From the NCBI RefSeq assembly GCF_037935975.1, contig NZ_CP149817.1, positions 1,178,001 to 1,242,000 of the forward strand: a stretch of 64,000 nt of DNA. Reading direction: 5' to 3'. The stretch is from Teredinibacter turnerae (lineage in GTDB: Bacteria > Pseudomonadota > Gammaproteobacteria > Pseudomonadales > Cellvibrionaceae). The notes below the pieces were generated by a model, which had not been told where the DNA came from, searched no databases, and saw nothing but the letters and a program-made list of their open reading frames with translations. Below, one piece after another: positions 10,034 to 18,631 of this stretch. How positions within the stretch are numbered: the stretch's first letter is position 1; each line of letters begins with the position of its first letter. Made by a program: the position numbers and the translations under genes.

Positions 10034-11905
10034 TTAGAAGTCGAATTGCACCCCGGCAGAGACCGTGCGCCCGGCGTTGTTATAGCCGCCTGCGAGGGCG
10101 TAGTCTTCATCGGTAAGGTTGTCTAACCGCAGCGAGAACAGGAGCTGATTCCAGCTGTAGTTGGCACTGGCGGACAGCAGGTTGTAATCGTCCAGCGAAG
10201 ATCCGTCGATGTCATCGGCGTTGCGCGCGTCGTACAGGTTAATCAGCAGATTCAAGGCGTTGTCCATCCCGTTTACACGCACACCGAGGTTGCTGGTATT
10301 TTGCGGACGGCGCGGGCGCGGTTCACCGGCACGGTCTTCTGTAGTGTTATAGGTGGTGTTGAACTCTACGCTCAGGTGCGAGTTAATGGCGTAATCGGTG
10401 GTGAATTCCACGCCTTTTGACGTGCTTTCGCCGTCCGCCTGTAAGTAGCCGCTGTAACCAATCAGGTCGAAATAAATTTCATCTTCGACTTTTTGCGAAA
10501 ATAGCGTAATGCCCAGGTCAATTGATTGCGTGGCACCGAGCTGACGGTAGTAGTCCAGCCCGAGATCCAGGCCTTCGCTGGACTCCGGGTCCAATGCCAG
10601 GTTGGCTGCCGCGCCCGACGCCCAGGGGCCATTGTTGTAATCAATCTCAGAGAGCGCTGGTGCACGGAAGCCGCTGCCTGCACTGGCGCGCAGTTTTAAA
10701 GTGCTTTGGTCGTTTTGCACTGGCAACCATGCGGTGGTTAACCGATAGCTGTTGTAGGTGCCGAAATCTTCGTTGTCATCGTTGCGCAGACCTGCGGTGA
10801 CATAAATGCTGTCTTGCAGGCTGGCCTGTAACTCCGCAAATATGCCCAGTTGGGTGCGCGATTGTTTCGGGTCGGCATCCGCCGCGTCGATGATTTCCTC
10901 TTTATTATCCGCTCCCCACACGGCGGTGAGGTGTTTGCTCAGAGGGTAAGACCCCAGATATTCCAGTTTCTTGAGCTTGCCGCGGCTGCCGTAGCTGCTT
11001 TCACCGTTGCTGAAAAACTCCCGCTTCACGTTGGTCTGTGCGTAGGCCAGCGACTGCCGGTTTTGCTCCCCGGTATAGGCCAAGGATATTCGGCCCACGG
11101 ATTGGGTGAACTCGCTGTCGCTGTCCGGGGTAACGGTTTGGCTGCTGGAGGAATACGCATCGTACTCGTTTTCTGCATGGGTTCTGCGCAGTACAACTTG
11201 CGCGCGCAGCTTTTCGGTAATGTTTACTCCGCCGCGCGTATGGACGGTAAGATTATCGTAGCCGTCTTCCTCACCACTGGTGTCGTAGGTCATTGCGTTG
11301 AAGCCGTCGCTGTGCAGCGCGGTGACCGAGGCAAAGCCGTCCATGCGACTGTTGCCCGCACTCAATGACGCATTCAGATTCTGTGTGTTATGGCTGCCAA
11401 TATCTGCTGCCAAGCGGCCCTCAAAGCCTTCTTCTGTGGTGCGGGTAAAAATATTGATTACACCACCGGCGTCAGCGCCGTAGACAAAGCCCTGTGGTCC
11501 GCGGAGAATTTCAACGCGCTCCACATCGCTGTTCATATTCAGGTGCTCCACGTGGGTCATGCTCTGGGTGCCGGTAGGGTCGGACATTTCCACACCATCC
11601 ACCATTATCAGTGTGCGATAACCTTCTTCACCGCGAATGCTTACCGACGATATCTTGCCGAGGCCGCCGCTGTTTGTGCTCGTAATACCCGGTTGATTGC
11701 GCAGCAATTCGTTTAATGTCGTTGCTGCTTGCAGTTGAATGTCCTGCTCGGTAATGACTGAAACCGAGGCGCCCACTTCGCGCAGTGGTGTTGGCAGGCG
11801 CGATGCGGTAACGACCACCTCTTCAAGGGTGTCACTGGCGGTGGCGGGATTAGTTAACAGGGCAATCGCAGCCGCGAGGCTGGAGAGAGTAAAACGCGTT
11901 GTCAT
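10034..11905 (-). CDS. btuB: BtuB-like TonB-dependent cobalamin receptor
   Basis: Outer-membrane beta-barrel receptor for cobalamins, 623 residues. It has a signal peptide of about 23 residues (cut after PATA), then a TonB-box-like EEVVVTAS, a plug domain (LNELLRNQPGI, VDGVEMSDPTG, VERVEILRGPQ) and a 22-strand barrel ending in a terminal aromatic (QFDF). It resembles BtuB in size and in plug motifs. The leader contains a cobalamin riboswitch, and the genes downstream are cob genes, so B12 import is strongly supported. GAGG lies a few bases upstream of the ATG. Confidence 0.93.
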   Translation of the reverse strand: MTTRFTLSSLAAAIALLTNPATASDTLEEVVVTASRLPTPLREVGASVSVITEQDIQLQAATTLNELLRNQPGITSTNSGGLGKISSVSIRGEEGYRTLIMVDGVEMSDPTGTQSMTHVEHLNMNSDVERVEILRGPQGFVYGADAGGVINIFTRTTEEGFEGRLAADIGSHNTQNLNASLSAGNSRMDGFASVTALHSDGFNAMTYDTSGEEDGYDNLTVHTRGGVNITEKLRAQVVLRRTHAENEYDAYSSSSQTVTPDSDSEFTQSVGRISLAYTGEQNRQSLAYAQTNVKREFFSNGESSYGSRGKLKKLEYLGSYPLSKHLTAVWGADNKEEIIDAADADPKQSRTQLGIFAELQASLQDSIYVTAGLRNDDNEDFGTYNSYRLTTAWLPVQNDQSTLKLRASAGSGFRAPALSEIDYNNGPWASGAAANLALDPESSEGLDLGLDYYRQLGATQSIDLGITLFSQKVEDEIYFDLIGYSGYLQADGESTSKGVEFTTDYAINSHLSVEFNTTYNTTEDRAGEPRPRRPQNTSNLGVRVNGMDNALNLLINLYDARNADDIDGSSLDDYNLLSASANYSWNQLLFSLRLDNLTDEDYALAGGYNNAGRTVSAGVQFDF

Positions 11906-12014
11906 GAGATCCTCATTGGTGAATGAGGGAGGAATTCCGGGGATGAGTCGTAACCCAGGCGTAGCGCGAAGATTAGTGTCATTCCAGGATGGCAGCCCTC
12001 CGCTCCATCGTTGA

Positions 12015-12209
12015 AAGTGTGATCGTCAGGCTGGTATCGGGCTGATGCGTGCTATCCCTTGATAGCACCGCATTTACCGTTGCGGGGGCAGCGCCGGATT
12101 TGCACCGGACTTCCCAGTTGAGCCATGCGGCGAGCGAAAGTTGATAAGGTTGTCGCTGCGTATGCCTGGCTGTCGTTTTCGCGTATGGCAGCGAAAACAC
12201 CTGAAACCG
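12015..12209 (-). ncRNA. Cobalamin (AdoCbl) riboswitch in btuB leader
   Basis: On the minus strand the leader shows the conserved core of the cobalamin riboswitch: GGTGCAAATCCGG (complement at about 12094-12108), then CTGCCCCCGCAACGGTAA (about 12073-12090), a variable hairpin, and the B12-box-like segment AGCCCGATACCAGCCTGAC (about 12025-12043). A sigma70-like promoter ends just upstream. The element is about 110 bases before the btuB ATG. In this family, bound cobalamin lowers expression of the downstream uptake and synthesis genes. The ends given are approximate. Confidence 0.93.
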
Positions 12210-12215
12210 GGCGCG

Positions 12216-12244
12216 ACTTTAGGTAGCGGGGGAGGGCTTGTCAA
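12216..12244 (-). promoter_or_regulatory. Sigma70-type promoter for the btuB-cob operon
   Basis: Minus strand: a perfect -35 TTGACA (complement 12239-12244), a 17-base spacer, and -10 TAAAGT (12216-12221, four of six matches). Transcription would begin near 12209, exactly at the 5' edge of the riboswitch fold. Confidence 0.7.
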
Positions 12245-12314
12245 TAGCGCAGGTGAAATACCGTTTCGGATTTTTATCTGTATGGGGCGCAATCTGGCTG
12301 ACGCCGTTCGAGTA

Positions 12315-13040
12315 TTAACCCCGCTTGATTATCTCATGAACAAAATTAGTTTCTATATAAGTGGCGCCGTCGACTGCCCAGCGCTGGGCTTCCTGGTGGG
12401 TGTTGATGTTGTAGATAAACCACTGCCACGCGCCTTGCCAGAGTTCGCCTTCAATAAAATTAAGCGGTTCGGCGATAAGCAGATCCGGCTGTAAATCGCG
12501 GGCTTTCTGCAAGGTTTCTGTGGCGGTATCTGGCAGGCACCAACCAATTGGCAGGTTGCAGGTATTCTTGGCCAGCACCAGTAAATCGTAATCAAAGGAA
12601 ATAATGCGTCGCCGATCGCCCAGTGGCGCGGATGCCTGCAATACTTTTTCCAGAAACTGGTTAGGGCCAATGCGCGGCAGGCAGTCTTCTTTTATTTCGA
12701 TGAAAAACTCCACGGAATAACTCGCCAGCGCCTGGCTCAGCTCCGCTAGGCTTTGTATCGGCAGAGGTGAAAAGGATTCGCGAAACTGTTGTGGGTAGTG
12801 ACACGAGATATTTTGCAGTTCGGCAAAGTCTAATTCTTTTAATGCACCTATTGCGGTGGTGGTGCGTTCGAGCGTGTCGTCGTGAAAAACTACAGGAATG
12901 CCGTCTCGGCTCATTTGTATGTCGAATTCCACGGCTTCGACACCAGCCTCTATCGCGGCGATAAATCCCGGTAGTGTATTTTCAGGGAAGCGGGACGGAT
13001 AGCCTCGGTGGCCAACCGTTTTCCAATCGGGTTTAGACAT
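12315..13040 (-). CDS. Glycerophosphodiester phosphodiesterase (GDPD family)
   Basis: Hydrolyses glycerophosphodiesters to glycerol 3-phosphate and an alcohol. The 241-residue protein has the catalytic signature GHRGYPSRFPENTLPGF at residues 10-27, the metal-binding pair VEFDIQMSRDG and the second catalytic His in PVVFHDDTLERTT, and later FIEIKED. No signal peptide is visible, so it is probably cytoplasmic, like UgpQ. It stands alone between the B12 operon promoter and a divergent protease gene. Confidence 0.92.
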   Translation of the reverse strand: MSKPDWKTVGHRGYPSRFPENTLPGFIAAIEAGVEAVEFDIQMSRDGIPVVFHDDTLERTTTAIGALKELDFAELQNISCHYPQQFRESFSPLPIQSLAELSQALASYSVEFFIEIKEDCLPRIGPNQFLEKVLQASAPLGDRRRIISFDYDLLVLAKNTCNLPIGWCLPDTATETLQKARDLQPDLLIAEPLNFIEGELWQGAWQWFIYNINTHQEAQRWAVDGATYIETNFVHEIIKRG

Positions 13041-13469
13041 AACGAATTCCGCGTTTTATTACTGAGATCGCGACAGGCGTCGCCTCATTTCATTTTAGTG
13101 CTTTTTATTTAACTCTGCGCTATGCCCCCATTTGATTTTTTTAACCCATACCACTGACCAAAAGGTCGCATGCATCGAAATTCTGCACCCCAACAAAGCG
13201 TTGCATGTGTAATTCGGGAACTATGATTCAGTAGCGCAAAAAGCCGAGATTGTTGTTTGGCGTGAAAAGCAGAATGGGATTCATGATCCTCGCGCCAAAC
13301 GGTCAAGCGCTGTGCGCTAAACATTTTCTAAGTTTTGATTCGTTCACAAATTTTTACAAATAGCTCACGTAACGACTTCGCTCCTGCAGTTTTGCATACG
13401 GTTCTTGCACTGGCGCGAAGGCAACTCAAACGTTTGTTTTGCAAACAAAATTAATGTTGAGAGGATTCT
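13041..13469. other. Intergenic region between divergent GDPD and protease genes
   Basis: About 430 bases without a convincing gene. A 71-codon minus-strand frame at 13109-13324 has no recognisable features. The last 40 bases hold the inverted repeat TTTGTTT-TGC-AAACAAA at 13433-13449, a possible operator or leader hairpin, and a Shine-Dalgarno GAGAGGA just before the protease ATG. The promoters of both genes should lie here but are not obvious. Confidence 0.5.
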
Positions 13470-15860
13470 ATGTTCGTAAGTCAAAAACTACGAAGTATGT
13501 TGTATGGTGCTCGAAAAATATCAGCTTTGGCTTTGGGCGCCACTTTGCTTGGTGTGCCAATGTCGGTTGTTGCAGCACAAATGGAGGATCACAAGTTCTC
13601 CGCGTTTGTAAATCCCGCGCCGAAAATCGCACCCCAGTATATTGTGAAATTTAACGACGTCGCGGGGCTTACGCCGCAAGCCTCGTTTCGCGCACAAGGC
13701 GTTAGACAAGCGCAACAATTGGCGGCCGCGAATGCTCGAGTGATTAAGCGACTGGAGCACATTAACGCGATGGCGGTTTCGGTAGACGCCGCGCAGTTGG
13801 CGACGCTGCGGGCACAGCCGGATGTGGCCTATGTTGAGCGTGACCCCGAGCGTCGTTTGCTGGCACAAGCGACACCGTGGGGAATATCGGCCGTAGAGGC
13901 TGATGCGGTTAGCGATAGTGATAGCGGAAGCCGCAAGGTGTGCATTATCGATTCCGGTTACGACCGCACGAATCCGGATCTGGCGAGTAATAACCATGCG
14001 GGCACCAACGTTTCCGGTACGGGTAACTGGTATGTCCCCGGAGGGTCACACGGCACCCATGTCGCGGGCACCATCGCTGCGTACAACAATTCTCAAGGTG
14101 TCTTGGGGGTGATGCCCAGCGGCTTGATAGCGATTCACGTGGTGAAAGTATTTAACGCAAGTGGCTGGGGCTACGCCTCCGATCTTATCGATGCGATTGG
14201 CGTATGCCAAAGTGCCGGAGCCCAGGTCGTCAATATGAGTCTGGGAGGTTCCGGTTCCTCTACGGCTGAACGCAACGCGATGCAGGCATACACCGATGAC
14301 GGTATGTTGCTGATCGCCGCAGCGGGTAACGACGGCAACACAGCGCACTCGTACCCTGCGTCATACGACAGTGTCCTCTCTGTAGCTGCGGTCGACGAAA
14401 CCTACCTGCAAGCGGAATTCTCGCAGGCGACGAATCAGGTGGAACTTGCCGCGCCTGGTGAAGCGATTTTATCTACGGTCGGGCGCGGCGACGGTGTCAT
14501 TGGCTCCATCACTGTCGGTGGCAGCACCTACGGTGATGACCGTGTTGTGCCGCACAACCGGTTTATCTCATCCGGTGGGAGTTATGTGGTCCAGTACAAT
14601 ACGGGACAGGTGTCTGGTTCACTGGCGGCGTGCACGGTGTCGGGTAGCGGCAGTTATAGTTGCGGCAATATGTCCGGCAAAATTTGTTTAGCCGAACGGT
14701 TTGGCAACCAGGTGGGAAGCAGTTACCCGGAGATAAACGCTGCACTGGCCTGCGCCAATGCGGGCGCTGCGGGTATTATCGTTTACTCCAACTCCGCTCG
14801 CCCCGGATTGCAAAACCCGTTTTTAGTCGACACCAACAGCCAGGTTAGCGTGCCTTCGGTTTCTGTAAACCGCACGCTTGGTCAAACGTTGCAATCGCGT
14901 ATCGGTCAATCAGTCACGCTGCGGGCCGATGGTAATGTGGATTATGCCTATTACAACGGCACCTCCATGGCGACGCCGCATGTTGCCGGGGTAGCTGCGT
15001 TGGTATGGAGTTATGACACGGATTGCTCGCCCGGTGAGATCCGCACGCTGTTGCGCGATACCGCACTGGATATCGACTCCCAAGGCCGCGATAACCGTAC
15101 TGGCTATGGCTTGATCCAAGCTGCGTCAGCAGTAACGGCGCTACAACAGGATGGTTGTACGGGCGGCGGTGGCGGCAACCCAGGGGCCGATTTGGAAAAT
15201 GGTGTTCCGGTCACAGGTCTTGCGGGCAGTGCGGGTAGTGAAACCGTGTTCACCCTGGCTGTGCCAGCGGGAGCCTCTAATCTGAATATTGCAATAAGTG
15301 GTGGCTCTGGCGACGCAGATCTCTATGTTCGCTACGGTTCCGAACCGACGACCGGCACCTACGACTGTCGTCCCTATTTGAACGGTAACAATGAGTCCTG
15401 TCCTATTGGCAGTCCGCAGGCGGGCACATACTACGTCAAGCTTATTGGCTATACCTCATACAGCGGTGTGACCTTGGTGGCGAGCTACACCACGGGCGGT
15501 GGCGGCGGCGGTGGACCAGCCACTTTCAGTAATAACAGCAACTACAGTATTCCCGACAACAATAATGGCGGGATTACCAGCCCGATAACCTCGACCCGAA
15601 CGGGTTCGGCCGGTACGGTAAGTGTGGATATTTCTATTGTGCATACTTACATCGGCGATTTAATTGTGGATGTGATCGCGCCCAACGGCACGACTGTTAA
15701 CGTGTTAAATCGCCAGGGCGGCAGCGCAGATAATATCAACGGGACTTACCAGTTGAATTTTGGCAGTGCACCCGCCAGTGGGGAGTGGAAGCTGAAAGTG
15801 CGTGATCGCGCGCGCTACGATACCGGTTATATCGATGCCTGGAGCATTACGTTTCCGTAA
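13470..15860 (+). CDS. Secreted subtilisin-like (S8) serine protease with PA, PPC and P domains
   Basis: Extracellular endopeptidase, 796 residues. A long signal peptide (to about residue 36, VVAA) is followed by an I9-type inhibitor propeptide (QYIVKFND to about 130). The peptidase S8 domain has catalytic Asp161 (IIDSGYD), His194 (HGTHVAG) and Ser499 (GTSMATPH). A protease-associated (PA) domain of about 140 residues is inserted between His and Ser. After the catalytic domain come a Gly-rich linker, a bacterial pre-peptidase (PPC) domain (about 575-670), a second Gly-rich linker, and a C-terminal P/proprotein-convertase domain (about 680-796, ending DAWSITFP). The C-terminal domains are usually processed or help secretion and folding. 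A strong Shine-Dalgarno precedes the ATG. Terminator-like hairpins follow. Confidence 0.93.
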   Translation: MFVSQKLRSMLYGARKISALALGATLLGVPMSVVAAQMEDHKFSAFVNPAPKIAPQYIVKFNDVAGLTPQASFRAQGVRQAQQLAAANARVIKRLEHINAMAVSVDAAQLATLRAQPDVAYVERDPERRLLAQATPWGISAVEADAVSDSDSGSRKVCIIDSGYDRTNPDLASNNHAGTNVSGTGNWYVPGGSHGTHVAGTIAAYNNSQGVLGVMPSGLIAIHVVKVFNASGWGYASDLIDAIGVCQSAGAQVVNMSLGGSGSSTAERNAMQAYTDDGMLLIAAAGNDGNTAHSYPASYDSVLSVAAVDETYLQAEFSQATNQVELAAPGEAILSTVGRGDGVIGSITVGGSTYGDDRVVPHNRFISSGGSYVVQYNTGQVSGSLAACTVSGSGSYSCGNMSGKICLAERFGNQVGSSYPEINAALACANAGAAGIIVYSNSARPGLQNPFLVDTNSQVSVPSVSVNRTLGQTLQSRIGQSVTLRADGNVDYAYYNGTSMATPHVAGVAALVWSYDTDCSPGEIRTLLRDTALDIDSQGRDNRTGYGLIQAASAVTALQQDGCTGGGGGNPGADLENGVPVTGLAGSAGSETVFTLAVPAGASNLNIAISGGSGDADLYVRYGSEPTTGTYDCRPYLNGNNESCPIGSPQAGTYYVKLIGYTSYSGVTLVASYTTGGGGGGGPATFSNNSNYSIPDNNNGGITSPITSTRTGSAGTVSVDISIVHTYIGDLIVDVIAPNGTTVNVLNRQGGSADNINGTYQLNFGSAPASGEWKLKVRDRARYDTGYIDAWSITFP

Positions 15861-15896
15861 CGATTGAAAAACTCACTGTAAAGTCAGTGCGGTATG

Positions 15897-15935
15897 AGAG
15901 GCCCCAGACTTTCACCTCTATCTGGGAGCCTCTTT
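15897..15935 (+). terminator. Hairpin terminator after protease gene
   Basis: Imperfect stem of about 12 base pairs (AGAGGC-CCAGA pairing with TCTGGGAGCCTCT), 12-base loop, short T tract. It lies 37 bases after the protease stop. Confidence 0.55.
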
Positions 15936-16012
15936 AATCGCCATGCGCTGGCAGTTTCACAGCGTTTTTTATGGTGGTTAGCCTGTTTATGCATTACCCC
16001 TCGAGAAACTTT

Positions 16013-16035
16013 GCGCCCGTTGAGGGCGCTTTTTT
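16013..16035 (+). terminator. Rho-independent terminator
   Basis: Perfect six-base-pair GC stem GCGCCC/GGGCGC, 5-base loop, then six T. A second terminator downstream of the protease. Confidence 0.7.
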
Positions 16036-16106
16036 ATTGTTTATTGAGTTGTTGAGCGTTGTTCTTAAGGTGTATGGCGAGAGCGCTCGCTGGCGGTGAA
16101 CAAAGT

Positions 16107-16147
16107 TGATTAAAACCAGCCGATTAAAACCAGCTGATTAAAACCCG
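16107..16147. repeat. Three short tandem repeats, 14-base unit
   Basis: Three near-identical copies of a unit like GATTAAAACCAGCC follow one another; the third is slightly degenerate. They lie in the roughly 500-base gap between the protease and the next gene, which otherwise holds only the two terminators and no credible gene. Confidence 0.6.
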
Positions 16148-16359
16148 GCGTAAAAAAATAATCCGTTTTGCTGGGTTGGTGGATTAAGTTTTCCGCTCTT
16201 CCACTGAAAAAACTCCGTAGAAAAAACGGTTCTTTGCGCACGGTGTGCGATCTGTCTTTCAAGATTAAAAAACCTTTCACGTCCGCGTCATTTAAACACG
16301 CTAATGTGGTTTTTTATGCTGCGCACTGTGTTTAACCCCCCAACCAGGAGATTCCTGCG

Positions 16360-18585
16360 ATGTTATCCAACTGGCGTTTGTATTTATTGTTAAGTATCTT
16401 TCTCGGTTGCGCAGCGTTAGTAAACGCTGCGCCTTATGAATGGAATTATCCTGCTCCGGTGTTAACGCCGAGCGCGGGTAGCAACAACGGGAAGGTCGTA
16501 TTTTTCGATGTGTCACATGGCGGCACTGAGGGGAATGCGGATTGGGTTATCGATGGTGGATTTTCGGATTTTGCGAATGCGTTAAAAAATGTCGGATATA
16601 CCGTCAAAGAATATCGGGGTGTCGATAAAAACAACGACGGCATTATCCAGTTTGTCGATGATTATACGTCCCCATCCGCTGGTGCCTCTGCCGCCAATGA
16701 AGCCATCATCAGTTACAGTGCCATCAGCGCTGCCGATGTTTTGGTGTTTGCGGAAAGCAACCGGCCGTTTACTCAGGCCGAACTGACGGCACTGGAACAA
16801 TTTCTGACGGACGGTAAGGGCATATTTTTTATTGCCGATCACTACAATGCCGACCGCAACCTGAACACCTGGGACAGTACGGAAGTCTACAACGGCTACA
16901 ATCGATCCAATCTGGCGAAATACAATGTGGGTGGCGCCTATGGCGATTTGCGCAACCCCGGCAGTGCTACAGCGGGTTGGCTGGCCAGTAATTTCGGCAT
17001 TCGTTTTCGGTTTAATGCCATCAATTGGCTCTCGGGTGCCAGCGGCATTCAGCCTGCGTCTCAAGTGGAAGGCTTGACCACGGGAGTAACCCCAGTGCTT
17101 ATGGCGGCGGGGGCGACGCTGGCGATTACTGATCCAACGCGGGCGAAAGGGCTGGTGTATTTTTCTGCGAGCGATAATCCGAGCGCATGGAATTATGCGG
17201 TTGATTCAGGCCTCTACTTCGGCGGTACAGCAGAAGGTCCCTATGTTGCCATCGCAAAATCCGGCGCAGGCAAGGCGGCGTTTATTGGCGACTCGAGTCC
17301 AATCGAAGACAGTTCAACGAAATATCGCAGGGAAGATAGCGGCGGCACCAAGAGCACCTACCCTGGCTGGACCGATTCCGGAAACGCCGCTCAACTGAGT
17401 GTTAACATTGTAAACTGGCTGGCGACCACTGAGTCATACACGCATTTCAATTCCAGTGCGCACCCGAGTGGCACGGCGACGCCCAATCCTATGGCAAGTG
17501 AGGAATTGACCGACCCGGATAATGGCCAACCCTGGACCAATCCAAGTGGCAGCTATGACCCGTGGAATCCGGCCAGTTTTGCCAATGGTGCATATGGCGC
17601 GCCATACAACATAGGCGGTGGCACCAGCTCGAGTAGCAGCAGTAGCAGTACTTCCAGCTCTTCATCCTCAGGTGGAACGGGTATTGCCAGTGTTAGTGCC
17701 GCTTTGGCGGCATCGACGGGTACCAACCTCACTGTGCGCGGTGTTATCACCCAGGCGATTAATGGCATTTATGCGTTGGAGATCGCGGACGAGAACAATA
17801 CTTCTGCAACGATTTATGTGAAGCTGGAAAGCCAGTATCGCAGCGAGTTCAGCCCTCAAAATAACCCATCAATTGTCGGCGAGACACTGCAAGTGAGTGG
17901 GCGGCGCGATGTTTACATGAGTCAGCCGAGTATCGAATATGTAACGGACATACAGATCGTCGCTGCCTCGGGTGGAGCCTTGAGTGTGGCTGAAGCGCTG
18001 GCAGAGCCCGTATCGACACCGGTGACAGCGGTAGGGGTGATCACGCAGGCAATTAACGGTATTTATGCTCTGGAAATGGCAGACGAGAGTAACAGCGCGG
18101 CGACCATATATGTGAAGCTGGAAAGCCAGTACCGTGCAGACTTTAGTCCACAAAACGACCCGACCCTGATCGGCAAAACATTGCTGGTAAGCGGCGTACG
18201 AGATAATTATCAGAGTCAGCCAAGTATTGAATATGTGACCGCTATGGAGCTGATCTCCGATGGCGGCAGTACGGGAAATTGTGGGAGTGCATCCGCGGTG
18301 TCTGTGGATACCGCGTACGCGAGCTCAACCGGTACCGACCTGACGGTTGTTGGAGAGGTGGTTGCCGGTGTGAACAATCCCTACGCGCTGGAACTCGCCG
18401 ATCTCAACTCGAGTACCACAGTGTATGTGAAGCTGGAATCGGGCCAGCGCGCGCAGTTTAGCCCGGCGAATAATCCCGCGATTTTGGGTGAAGTTATCGA
18501 AGTGGTTGGCAAACGCGATTTGTATATGTCTTACCCGAGCCTCGAATACGTTAGCAGTCTGCAGATCCTGAATAACTGCAATTAA
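16360..18585 (+). CDS. Secreted GATase-like domain protein with polyserine linker and three DUF6359/OB-like repeats
   Basis: Exported protein of 741 residues, not assigned a firm function. It has a signal peptide of about 24 residues (cut after VNA). Residues 30-360 look like a Rossmann/class I amidotransferase-like fold (GKVVFFDVSHGG, AADVLVFAESNRPFT, GKGIFFIADHY), as in ThuA/DUF4350-type proteins, but no catalytic Cys is evident. A Ser-rich linker (about 423-441) leads to three repeats of about 90 residues (440-530, 545-630, 645-741). Each has a VRGVITQAINGIYALEIAD-type strand, IYVKLESQYR, and SPQNNPSIVGETLQVSGRRDVYMSQPSIEYV. This matches the DUF6359 / YhcR OB-fold-like pattern. The gene is 46 bases upstream of a nucleotidase gene, so a role in extracellular nucleic acid or nucleotide use is a reasonable guess only. 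Confidence 0.7.
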   Translation: MLSNWRLYLLLSIFLGCAALVNAAPYEWNYPAPVLTPSAGSNNGKVVFFDVSHGGTEGNADWVIDGGFSDFANALKNVGYTVKEYRGVDKNNDGIIQFVDDYTSPSAGASAANEAIISYSAISAADVLVFAESNRPFTQAELTALEQFLTDGKGIFFIADHYNADRNLNTWDSTEVYNGYNRSNLAKYNVGGAYGDLRNPGSATAGWLASNFGIRFRFNAINWLSGASGIQPASQVEGLTTGVTPVLMAAGATLAITDPTRAKGLVYFSASDNPSAWNYAVDSGLYFGGTAEGPYVAIAKSGAGKAAFIGDSSPIEDSSTKYRREDSGGTKSTYPGWTDSGNAAQLSVNIVNWLATTESYTHFNSSAHPSGTATPNPMASEELTDPDNGQPWTNPSGSYDPWNPASFANGAYGAPYNIGGGTSSSSSSSSTSSSSSSGGTGIASVSAALAASTGTNLTVRGVITQAINGIYALEIADENNTSATIYVKLESQYRSEFSPQNNPSIVGETLQVSGRRDVYMSQPSIEYVTDIQIVAASGGALSVAEALAEPVSTPVTAVGVITQAINGIYALEMADESNSAATIYVKLESQYRADFSPQNDPTLIGKTLLVSGVRDNYQSQPSIEYVTAMELISDGGSTGNCGSASAVSVDTAYASSTGTDLTVVGEVVAGVNNPYALELADLNSSTTVYVKLESGQRAQFSPANNPAILGEVIEVVGKRDLYMSYPSLEYVSSLQILNNCN

Positions 18586-18631
18586 TTGTTGACCGGCTCT
18601 CTAACATTGTAATTTTAAACAAGGATTTATC

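Noticed and set aside
13109-13324. 71-codon minus-strand frame between GDPD and protease genes
   Set aside because: No recognisable features or ribosome site; probably chance.
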